This document shows positions 33,418 to 41,062 of a DNA stretch of 64,000 bases, in pieces. Each line of letters opens with the position of its first letter. Positions within the stretch are counted from its first letter, which is position 1. The position numbers were made by a program, and so were the translations under genes. This DNA comes from Cystobacter ferrugineus (GTDB lineage: Bacteria; Myxococcota; Myxococcia; Myxococcales; Myxococcaceae), in the NCBI RefSeq assembly GCF_001887355.1, contig NZ_MPIN01000012.1:156124-220123 (forward strand), given 5' to 3'. The notes beneath the pieces were generated by a model. The model was not told the origin of the DNA, made no database searches, and saw only the letters and a list, made by a program, of their open reading frames with translations.

Positions 33418-34685
33418 GCGTGACCTTTCTCTCCAGGGACATGCACCTCCTTGGGAGGAGCCAACACCCAGAGCGCTCCGAGGAAGGCAAGGAACATCAC
33501 CGTGCTGGCGAACAGCGTGGGCAGGGCCGGATGGAAGCGGACGATGTAACCGGATACCACGGGAGCGACCGCCATGCCCAGCGAGCGCACGCTCGCCATG
33601 GCTCCCAACACACGTCCTTGAGCCGAGGCACTCACGGCCTGCGAGGCGAGTGCGCTGGCGCTCGGCCATGCCAGCCCCTCGCACACGACCTGGATGGGCA
33701 GCAGCAGCAGCAGTACATCCATGCGCCGCGGCCACAGCAGCAGGAGATAGATGATCGCCAACCCCAGCAGGCTGCACTGGAACAAGGACCGAGTGGCCCA
33801 GCGCCGGGTGGCCCAGCGCAGGATCAGCACTTGGGTGAGGACCATCCACACGCCCACATAGGCGAAGAAATTGCCGATCTGCCGCTGATCCGCGCCGAAC
33901 CGCTGGATGAGGTAGACAGGAAAGAACTGCACATAGATAGGCCAGCCGAGCGTCATGACGGCCACCACCGCGAGCAGCGCGCGCACACGATGAACCGAGA
34001 GCGCCTCACGCAGTCCGCCCAACGTGGCGCTCAGACCGGGTCGTTTCGCCCCACCCTCCACCGAGAACGTCTCGGGGATGCCAAACCACACCAGTGCGAG
34101 GTTGAGCGCCATCAGTCCCGCCGCGCCCCAGAAGGGCATGGCGAAATCAAACCACGGCACCAGGGTGCTATCGGCCAGTCGCCCGCCTACCACCGGGCCG
34201 ATAATGAAACCGAAACCGCTCGCGGCACTGACCAGGCCAAAGTTGCGCGTGCGCATTTCAGGAGCGCTCAAATCCGCGACCATGGCCTGGACGAGGGCGA
34301 TATTGCCTCCCATGAATCCGGCCACCAGGCGTCCCGCGACCAGGAGCGCCACATTGCCCCAGTGCGTGGCCAGCCCACATACGAGGTAGCCCACCGTCGC
34401 CATCAGCACCGTGCCGCGCAGCACCCGCCGTCGGCCGAAGCCATCGGACAGCGCACCCATCACGGGCGCGCCCAGGAACTGAGCCAGTGGAAAGGCTCCC
34501 AGCAGCAGGCCCAGCACCCACGAGCGTGTTGCCTCCGGAGTGCCAGGCGTGAACATGCCACCCGTCTCGCGAAGCAACAGTGGCGCCAGGATGGGCAGCA
34601 CCAGCGACGAGCCCAGCAGATCCAACAGGGCTGTCACGAAGATCGCCGCTAGCGTCAGCCGTGGCGTCCGAATCTGCGTGCTCAC
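33414..34685 (-). CDS. MFS transporter, DHA1 (TetA-like) type
   Basis: The start is GTG 34685 with GGAGAG 7 bases upstream, giving 423 residues; the earlier Met codons sit in the AT-rich leader. The N-terminal half has TLAAIFVTALLDLLGSSLV, the DHA1 motif A between helices 2 and 3 (GALSDGFGRRRVL) and FGLVSAASGFGFIIGPVVGG (motif C), with about 12 hydrophobic segments overall. Such proteins export drugs or natural products using protons. It is the first gene of the operon, and its leader at 34686-34800 is much more AT-rich than the genes, so it probably carries the operon promoter. Self-resistance or product export is inferred. Confidence 0.88.
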   Translation of the reverse strand: MSTQIRTPRLTLAAIFVTALLDLLGSSLVLPILAPLLLRETGGMFTPGTPEATRSWVLGLLLGAFPLAQFLGAPVMGALSDGFGRRRVLRGTVLMATVGYLVCGLATHWGNVALLVAGRLVAGFMGGNIALVQAMVADLSAPEMRTRNFGLVSAASGFGFIIGPVVGGRLADSTLVPWFDFAMPFWGAAGLMALNLALVWFGIPETFSVEGGAKRPGLSATLGGLREALSVHRVRALLAVVAVMTLGWPIYVQFFPVYLIQRFGADQRQIGNFFAYVGVWMVLTQVLILRWATRRWATRSLFQCSLLGLAIIYLLLLWPRRMDVLLLLLPIQVVCEGLAWPSASALASQAVSASAQGRVLGAMASVRSLGMAVAPVVSGYIVRFHPALPTLFASTVMFLAFLGALWVLAPPKEVHVPGEKGHA

Positions 34686-35114
34686 GAGGTGACTCTCCCT
34701 GTGTCGAAAAGGGCCCGAAAAAGATCGAATTGGTCGTGCATAGCACGTTTTGATCGTTTTTCTTGGTAGAATCGTATTGGCGAGAGGCGAATTGTGCATA
34801 CCAACACGACATCCTCCGGGGGGGCGCGCACGAGAGCGCGACTGGGCGAGCCGCCCCATGCATATCCGTCCTCTCTGACATGTCAGCGCTGCGTTCAGGG
34901 CGGGAGGAGGGGACTGCTCCGCCCATGGGGGCTGAGCGAATTGGCCAGGGCCAGGGAGCGGAGCGCTTCTTGGATGTATTGGCGCCGCTCACCTCGCCTG
35001 TGCATTCACGTCCATGCGCCCAGTGACATGCGCTGCGGTGTCAATACCAGATGCTCGCGCATCGAAGCGGGGCCTGCGTGGCGTCCCACCACTCCCCTCC
35101 TCCCAATCCGTGCT
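34686..35114. other. intergenic region, AT-rich leader upstream of the exporter operon
   Basis: About 430 bases with no convincing gene. The part next to the MFS start (34700-34800) is clearly AT-richer than the genes and should hold the operon promoter, though I could not fix a -35/-10 pair. A 12-bp palindrome CTGACATGTCAG is at 34875-34886. The rest shows short open frames only. Confidence 0.5.
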
Positions 35115-35246
35115 CGCGCACGGTCAATCCCGATGGGGACTCGAAGCTCTCCAGTGCCACCGGGCTCACCCAGGAGCGGGAAGGGGAGACTCTCGCGACG
35201 GGACATCCCGGGTCGAACCGTCCCCTGAGTGGGCGGAAGTGACCTC
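35115..35246. repeat. 132-bp direct repeat, right copy (3' remnant of a DUF2267 gene)
   Basis: This copy reads through the SKLSSATGLTQEREGETLA tail to a stop, but the DUF2267 domain is missing. It matches 31009-31140 at 126 of 132 positions. The debris at 35247-35331 follows immediately. Confidence 0.9.
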
Positions 35247-35331
35247 ACGGTTGTGCCGACTGGGGCGGACGGTCCTTCCGCGCGACGGGCAGGTAGCACT
35301 TGCCCTTGTACTCGGCGTGATCGTCCTCGCA
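35247..35331 (-). pseudogene. 3' fragment of the 43583-44371 gene family
   Basis: The 85 bases match 43585-43669 nearly base for base and encode CEDDHAEYKGKCYLPVARKD and the PPQSAQP end. Nothing upstream on the minus strand continues the gene, so only the last 27 or so codons remain. Confidence 0.8.
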
Positions 35332-35337
35332 TCCGTC

Positions 35338-35728
35338 GCCGGCCGATCGTGCCACGCGAGGTGGGCGAAGAGGCGGGCGGGCTCCTCGGACACGAGCCTT
35401 CGCTGACCCTGCTCGTTGTAGTGCAGGTAGTCCTCCCAACCCGTGTACGTCTGGAAGTCGGCGTGGCAGCGCGTGGCGTTGGGGCCGCAGCCACAGGTGC
35501 CCTGTGGCCCCGAGAGATGGTCACGGGGTTGCCGTTGACCGAGATGGTGCCCGTGTCCGAGGTGTTGGCGGCGAAGCCCACCAGTGTCGCCGTCGTACCG
35601 GGAGCCCACCACGGTTCGATGGTGCGGACGACTCTGTCTATGCGCGCCCCTCCAGGGGCACCCAGTCCGCCGCTACGCATCGCCGCCCTGCTCATTGTCC
35701 GCACAGGGCAGGCGTACTGCGCCTTCAC
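35338..35728 (-). pseudogene. remnant of a secreted Cys-containing protein, two frames
   Basis: On the minus strand one frame gives VVRTIEPWWAPGTTATLVGF and ISVNGNPVTIS. A second frame, from about 35510, continues GTCGCGPNATRCHADFQTY, GWEDYLHYNEQGQRRLVSEE and ARLFAHLAWHDRP. The passage between frames falls near 35505. The wording recalls part of large exported myxobacterial proteins with cytochrome-like C-termini, but I cannot name the family firmly. Both ends are missing; it abuts the fragment at 35247-35331 in a chimeric order. Confidence 0.55.
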
Positions 35729-35923
35729 CTCGGGGAAGAGCTGTCCGCGGCCCCAGGATGGGTAGCCATCCTCCCGGGAGCACTGTACGAGGTGTTTGAT
35801 ACCTTTCTGGGAATGCTTCTTGAGTACAGCCAGAGGTGCCCAAGAGTCCGAGAGCTCTGCGTGGTTCCTGACACCAAGGCGGCCAGGGCTGGTTTCCTGG
35901 TTTGATTAAGGCTAATCTCTCTC

Positions 35924-37408
35924 ATGAACCAAGATCTGCAAACCGTGTCGAATGTTGCGTCCTTCACGCACCCGGAGCCGACGAGCGGAGCGTCGAAGTG
36001 GCCATGGGAGAACCTCGTCTTCGAGGGAGGGGGGGTCAAGGGTGTCTCATATAGTGGAGCCCTCCGGGTCCTCGAGGAGGAAGGCATCTACCCCAAGCAT
36101 ATCAAGCGGGTCGCGGGCGCGAGTGTCGGGAGCCTGTGCGCGACCTGGACCGCGCTGGGGTTCCCAGCGCAGGAGATGGCCAGGATCTTGAAGTCGACCG
36201 ACTTCACCTGGCTCATGCAGGACGCGCGTCTGGGGATGGTCGGCGGACTCTTCAATATCTTTCGTTCTTTCGGGATGAACCCTGGCGCGCGCCTGCTCGA
36301 GTTCGTCGGAGAGCATCTCGCTTCGCGGACAGGCTCCAAGGACGTGACCTTCGCGCAGCTCCTCGAGCGGACCGGCCGGGAGCTGTGCGTGCCGATCACC
36401 AACGTGTCCCGGATGTGCATCGAGTACTGCCATCCCAAGACGACGCCGAACATGCCGGTGCGGGTCGCCGTCACCGTCAGCATGTCACTCCCGGTGCTCA
36501 TGCGTCCGTACCGGGTCTTCCGGACGCTCGGTACGGGCAGTGGTGCCTGGAACGAGGAAGACCTCTACACGGACGGCGGTGTTCTCAACAACTACCCCTT
36601 GCGCGCCTTCGATGGTTGGTGGCTCTCGATGCGTCCCGAGGACACCTTCCTGCGCCGGCTGCATCCCTTCTCGCGGATCGAGGAACTCGCCGATCCGGCG
36701 AAGACGTTCTCTCCGCCCGACCCGGCGACGCTGGGGTTCACCGCGTTCAGTGCCGATGACCAGGATATCACGTCCGCCTGGCTCGCCGACGGCGCCAGCC
36801 CGCCGCCTCGCCCGGATACCAGGCTCTCCCGGGCGCGCAAGGCGATAGATGTCGCCATCCGGAAGCGGGACGCCAGGGTCGCGGACCTGGAGAGCGCCTT
36901 CGGCAGGCTCCTGGAGGCCCTGGCGAACGTCGAGCGCAGCGGAGACGGGAGGATCAGCCGGAAGGAGTGCGAGGACCTCTTCACGAGCGGCAAGTTCTCG
37001 AACGATGACGCCGTCCTGCTCTTTGGCTCGACCAACGTGCAGGACATCTTCACGCAGCTCGACGAGAGCAAAGATGGCTTCGTGGACATGGGGGAGCTGC
37101 AGAAGTTCATGGACGCGCGCAACGTCGACCTCACCACCCGCCTGATGGGAGGCCTTCGGACCAGGAAGGCCCTCTCCGTGGGCGACTTCATGTCGGGCCT
37201 GCTCAACACCATCCTCGCCTCCAGTCAGCGCAAGGATATGGCGCCGGCGGACCGGGACCGCACGGTGCCGATCTACACCGACTACATCGGCACGTCGGAC
37301 TTCCGTCTCATGGATGCCGACTATGACTTCCTGGTGGAGTCGGGTGCTCGTTACACCCGGGCCTTCTTGGATGCCTACGCGGCGCGGAGCCAACAACGCA
37401 GGGTATAG
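35924..37408 (+). CDS. patatin-like phospholipase with a C-terminal EF-hand pair
   Basis: The 494-residue product has a patatin domain (about 30-230): LVFEGGGVKGVSYSGAL (oxyanion hole), GASVG with nucleophile Ser67, and DGG (about 216) completing the Ser-Asp dyad. The C-terminal part contains an EF-hand pair. One loop is canonical, DESKDGFVDMGE (about 379-390); the earlier one is degenerate (ERSGDGRISRKE). The combination suggests a Ca2+-tuned lipid acyl hydrolase. There is no signal peptide, so the protein is cytoplasmic or leaves by a non-Sec route. It is not in an operon; its stop is immediately followed by a fragment of another gene. Confidence 0.88.
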   Translation: MNQDLQTVSNVASFTHPEPTSGASKWPWENLVFEGGGVKGVSYSGALRVLEEEGIYPKHIKRVAGASVGSLCATWTALGFPAQEMARILKSTDFTWLMQDARLGMVGGLFNIFRSFGMNPGARLLEFVGEHLASRTGSKDVTFAQLLERTGRELCVPITNVSRMCIEYCHPKTTPNMPVRVAVTVSMSLPVLMRPYRVFRTLGTGSGAWNEEDLYTDGGVLNNYPLRAFDGWWLSMRPEDTFLRRLHPFSRIEELADPAKTFSPPDPATLGFTAFSADDQDITSAWLADGASPPPRPDTRLSRARKAIDVAIRKRDARVADLESAFGRLLEALANVERSGDGRISRKECEDLFTSGKFSNDDAVLLFGSTNVQDIFTQLDESKDGFVDMGELQKFMDARNVDLTTRLMGGLRTRKALSVGDFMSGLLNTILASSQRKDMAPADRDRTVPIYTDYIGTSDFRLMDADYDFLVESGARYTRAFLDAYAARSQQRRV

Positions 37409-37496
37409 TTGACGGTGCCGCGGGCTCCCGGATGCATGCCGATGCCGTCGAGGTCCGTCGCGCCCGGGTCCCGGAGTGACGAACCATCCGTCATGA
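37408..37496 (-). pseudogene. C-terminal fragment of a GH71/99-like lipoprotein gene
   Basis: The 89 bases match 39223-39314 apart from one missing codon and a few substitutions. On the minus strand they encode MTDGSSLRDPGATDLDGIGM and MHPGA, against the same words in the gene at 39085-40965. The rest of the copy is absent. The following 286 bases to 37782 show no gene and probably hold the promoter of the propeller gene. Confidence 0.75.
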
Positions 37497-37782
37497 AAGC
37501 GGCTTGATTGGGATGACCGGGGAGGAGGAGTCTCCGTTCCACGTCCGCGAGTGTGGGACTTCCGGCCTCCTCGCCTCGGCCCTCTCCCGAAGGGAGAAGT
37601 GCCCCCATGGGTGTTTCAGGAGCCGCGCAGCTGCTCCATGGGTCATCGAGTTCGCGGCCTGGTGGGAGTGGGTAGGCGGGCTTCCCCTCCCTTCGGTGGG
37701 GGCGATGTCGCGGCGCGGCTTGGTACTCCTCTTCCGTTGTGGGTCTGACTGCAACACTGACTCCTCCGGAAGAGGTCCAACG

Positions 37783-39027
37783 ATGAATACCCAGCAAGTG
37801 GGCGTGAGCCTGTGCCGATGGTGCGCTCGAGCCGTTTCGTTGTTCTCCGCCGTATCGATGTTGGTTTCTTTCAGTGCCGCCGCCCAGACGCCGATGCGCG
37901 ACGTCCTGTTGGTTGGCAACAACTGGGACGGGACCGCCGACGTCATTGACGTGCGGACCTACCAGCGGCTGAAGCGCATCAACGTGATTCCGGACCAGAG
38001 CGAGCGGATGCAGGAGATCCTGCTCGACCCCGCGCGCCTGACGTACTTCCTGCTCATCCGCGAGCAGGTGGGCGAGGGCCACGATCAGTTCGTGGATGAC
38101 ATGTTCGCCTCGAAGGACGGGCAGGTCATCTACGTCTCGCGACCCAGCTTCGCGGACGTCGTGGCCATCCATGTAGGCACCGGCAAGATCCAGTGGCGGA
38201 CGCGGGTCGACGGTCAGCGCGCCGACCACATGGCCATCTCGCCGGATGGCACCCGGCTCGCCGTCTCGGCCTCGACGGCCAATCGCGTGAACATCATCGA
38301 CACCGCCTCGGGGAGCATCGTCGGCTCCTTCTCCGCGGGGGACAACCCGCACGAGAACAACTACTCCCGCGACGGCAGCAAGATCTTCAATGCCAGCATC
38401 GGCTTCGTCTACACGCCCTTCGATACCCCAGAGCTGGACGGCACCAAGGGTGAGCGCTTTCTCCAGATCGTCGATGCGCGCACGCTGCAGATCCTCAAGA
38501 AGATAAACGTGCGCCAGAAGCTCGCCGCGCTCGGGATGCCCGACATGAGTGCGTCGGTCCGGCCGATGGCGCTTTCCCCCGACGAGCGGTTCCTCTACTT
38601 CCAGGTGTCGTTCTTCCACGGCTTCGTGGAGTACGACCTGCAGGAGGATCTCGTGACGCGGCTTGCCCACCTGCCGGTCTCCGAGGAGGCCCAGGCGCTG
38701 CGTCGTGACCAGTACCTCCTCGACTCCGCCCACCACGGACTCGCGATGAGCGGCGATGGGACCAAGCTCTGCGTGGCGGGAACGATGTCCAACTACGCGG
38801 CGATCGTCTCACGCGAGACGCTCCGCTACCGCATCCACCCGCTCGGCGCGCGGACCTACTGGGCGACCACCAGCGCCGACGGTAACTACTGCTTTGTCTC
38901 GGTGGCTGGCGACGACACCGTGTCGGTCCTCTCCTACGCGACCGAGCAGGAGGTGGCGCGAATCCCCGTCGGCGACCACCCACAGCGTGCGCGCACCGCG
39001 AAACTCGCGGCGCCGCTCTTCCCCTGA
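37783..39027 (+). CDS. exported YncE-like beta-propeller protein
   Basis: I took ATG 37783, preceded by GGAAGAGG and followed by a signal peptide (AVSLFSAVSMLVSFSAAAQ), giving 414 residues. Repeated blades of the YVTN/YncE kind are clear: RDVLLVGNNWDGTADVIDVR, MAISPDGTRLAVSASTANRV, MALSPDERFLYFQVSF, TSADGNYCFVSVAGDDTVSV. Such proteins fold as seven-bladed propellers in the periplasm or outside and bind ligands or other proteins. The function is not known. A strong hairpin follows the stop. Confidence 0.85.
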   Translation: MNTQQVGVSLCRWCARAVSLFSAVSMLVSFSAAAQTPMRDVLLVGNNWDGTADVIDVRTYQRLKRINVIPDQSERMQEILLDPARLTYFLLIREQVGEGHDQFVDDMFASKDGQVIYVSRPSFADVVAIHVGTGKIQWRTRVDGQRADHMAISPDGTRLAVSASTANRVNIIDTASGSIVGSFSAGDNPHENNYSRDGSKIFNASIGFVYTPFDTPELDGTKGERFLQIVDARTLQILKKINVRQKLAALGMPDMSASVRPMALSPDERFLYFQVSFFHGFVEYDLQEDLVTRLAHLPVSEEAQALRRDQYLLDSAHHGLAMSGDGTKLCVAGTMSNYAAIVSRETLRYRIHPLGARTYWATTSADGNYCFVSVAGDDTVSVLSYATEQEVARIPVGDHPQRARTAKLAAPLFP

Positions 39028-39042
39028 AGAACGAGCGGAAGA

Positions 39043-39068
39043 GGGCCCGGACCTCATGGCCCGGGCCC
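39043..39068. terminator. GC-rich hairpin between convergent genes
   Basis: GGGCCCGG pairs with CCGGGCCC around a 10-base loop, 16 bases after the propeller stop and 17 before the stop of the convergent lipoprotein gene. It is likely bidirectional. Confidence 0.6.
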
Positions 39069-39084
39069 GTCCAGCAGGGTCCGC

Positions 39085-40965
39085 CTAGTCCCTGATTTCG
39101 ATGTCGTCGACGTACCCGAGGAAGTCACCCGTCAGGGGACCGTAGTCGTAGGTGATCAAGATCCTGTCGATCGTCTTGCCCGCGAGCCACTGACCGATCC
39201 GGGACTTCGTCTGTGTCCACGCGTTGACGGTGCCGCGGCTGGCTCCCGGGTGCATGCCGATGCCGTTGACGTCCGTCGCGCCCGAGTCCCGGAGTGACGA
39301 ACCATCCGTCATGATGAGATCCACGGTCACGTGCTGGGAAAGGCTGTTCTGTGGGTAGGTCCAGAAGGAGAGCTGGGTCGAAGCCTGCACCGGGATATGG
39401 ACGTCGTAGGCCTTGAAGTACGCGAAGGAACCCCCCGTGGCCGCGGTATCGCGCCCGGAGATGCGCAGGGCCCTGCTTCCGCCGTGGGCGCGCTCGCCCG
39501 AGACGACGCCGAACCCGACGCCGCCGGTGCCTCCAGGGCCTGTCACCCCCACGCTTCCCCCTCCCGTCGGGTCGATGGTGTTGCTCCACGTGAGCGCGGC
39601 ATCCGTTTCCTCCCCACCCGTGCGGAACCAGACGGGTCCGTTCGTGTAGGGGATGGGAACGGTCGGCGTGAGCGCATCGAGCCCTTCGATCATCCGCGTC
39701 GCCTTGCCCGCCAGGCGCAGGTAGAAGTCGGAGGAGATGTAGATGCCGTCGGAGCTCAGCGTGAGGAAGTACTGGTTGGTGGGCGTCATCGACGAGTCCT
39801 CGGCCGCCTTCGCGATGGCCGTTCCCTCGTCGTATTCGTCGAACATGGCGATGTAGGCCGCGGGGATGCCCGCGCTCCGGATGTTGAAGGCCTGCCTCCA
39901 CAGGAACGCGCCCCCGCGCCGGGGGAGCTCGTTCTTCGGACCGCCGTTCCAGTTGTACCAGGCGAAGCCGGGGAACAGGACCGGCTGGTAGGCCATGCCG
40001 TGGGTGGCACAGTAGTCGCGGTCGGGAATCACGTGGGTGTTCTTGTAGCTGTCGATCTCCACGTCGTGCTTGTAGCGCCCGACGGTCCACGGAGAGATCA
40101 TGTGGAACTTCTTGTACACCTCGGTGAAGCCCGGCTTCGAGTCTCCGCTGCTGGTGCGCCAGTTCGTCGGCACTCCGCCAATGACATAGGTGCCCTGGGC
40201 GCGGAACCAGTCGATGAGCTCCGAGGAGCGTGCCGCGGAGTTCGACCGATCCGTGAAGCCCACTCCCCAGATGGCCACCACCGGTTTTCCGTCCTGCACC
40301 GCGTAGCGGGGAGATGTGGTGAGTTGGAGCTGGCCGACGATCGTCTTCGTCCAGTCGTCCTTGATCATCTGGACGAAGGTGGCGTCGTCCATTCCGGAAA
40401 TGTCATACATGATATAGAAGAGGCGTCCGGTCGCCTCGGCGGCGGTCTTCACCTTGGTGGCGACACTGTTGCGGTGCGCCATGAACACCCCATCCGTCGT
40501 CATGAACCGCTGCACCGCGGCCCCGTCGATGCCGTACTGCTGCATCCACTGGAAATGCTTGTTCACGACGTCCGCCGAGTACGACGAGAACAGCTTCGCG
40601 GGGGCTCCGTTTCCAAGCGGCGCATAGCCGGTCTGGAAGAGCGACCCGGGCGGGTACTCCGAGATGTCCGGGTACAAGTCGAAGCTCTGATGACCCGGAG
40701 CGGGCATTCCCTCGTTGGACCGGTAGACCCCGCCCGACCAGTGGTACCACCGCTCCACCGGTGATCCGTCACCATGGGCCGAGAACCAGCCCTGGTAACC
40801 GGCGATGACCTTGTCTTTGATCCCCTGCGAGACGACTGCCTGTCTCGCCTCGCCCACGGGGTTCGAGGGGCCCGGCTGAATGGACTCATCCTGCTCCACG
40901 CATCCCGCCACGTTGAGCGCCAGGGACACCGCCAGCAACAACCTGCTCGAGCGTCTTGTCTTCAT
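39085..40965 (-). CDS. GH71/GH99-like glycoside hydrolase lipoprotein with a C-terminal binding domain
   Basis: The 626-residue product has a signal peptide with lipobox (SLALNVAGC). Mature residues from about 50 to 440 hold the GH71/GH99-like pattern: VIAGYQGWFSAHGDG, RWYHWSGG, QSFDLYPDISEY, then LFYIMYDISGMDD and YIAMFDEYDEGTAI (acidic active-site candidates). From about 460 a Gly/Thr-rich linker leads to a jelly-roll-like carbohydrate-binding domain ending in VDDIEIRD. Relatives act on alpha-glucans or mannans of fungi and plants. The substrate here is inferred only as a polysaccharide; a predatory bacterium would use it on prey or soil matter. Confidence 0.85.
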   Translation of the reverse strand: MKTRRSSRLLLAVSLALNVAGCVEQDESIQPGPSNPVGEARQAVVSQGIKDKVIAGYQGWFSAHGDGSPVERWYHWSGGVYRSNEGMPAPGHQSFDLYPDISEYPPGSLFQTGYAPLGNGAPAKLFSSYSADVVNKHFQWMQQYGIDGAAVQRFMTTDGVFMAHRNSVATKVKTAAEATGRLFYIMYDISGMDDATFVQMIKDDWTKTIVGQLQLTTSPRYAVQDGKPVVAIWGVGFTDRSNSAARSSELIDWFRAQGTYVIGGVPTNWRTSSGDSKPGFTEVYKKFHMISPWTVGRYKHDVEIDSYKNTHVIPDRDYCATHGMAYQPVLFPGFAWYNWNGGPKNELPRRGGAFLWRQAFNIRSAGIPAAYIAMFDEYDEGTAIAKAAEDSSMTPTNQYFLTLSSDGIYISSDFYLRLAGKATRMIEGLDALTPTVPIPYTNGPVWFRTGGEETDAALTWSNTIDPTGGGSVGVTGPGGTGGVGFGVVSGERAHGGSRALRISGRDTAATGGSFAYFKAYDVHIPVQASTQLSFWTYPQNSLSQHVTVDLIMTDGSSLRDSGATDVNGIGMHPGASRGTVNAWTQTKSRIGQWLAGKTIDRILITYDYGPLTGDFLGYVDDIEIRD

Positions 40966-41062
40966 TCCGAGGAGGAGTACAAACCGACATCCGGGTTGTC
41001 AATTAAACGTGGATTAAACTGCTTAACCCGGATGCGGACCTCGGGCCAGACTCACTTCGGCG

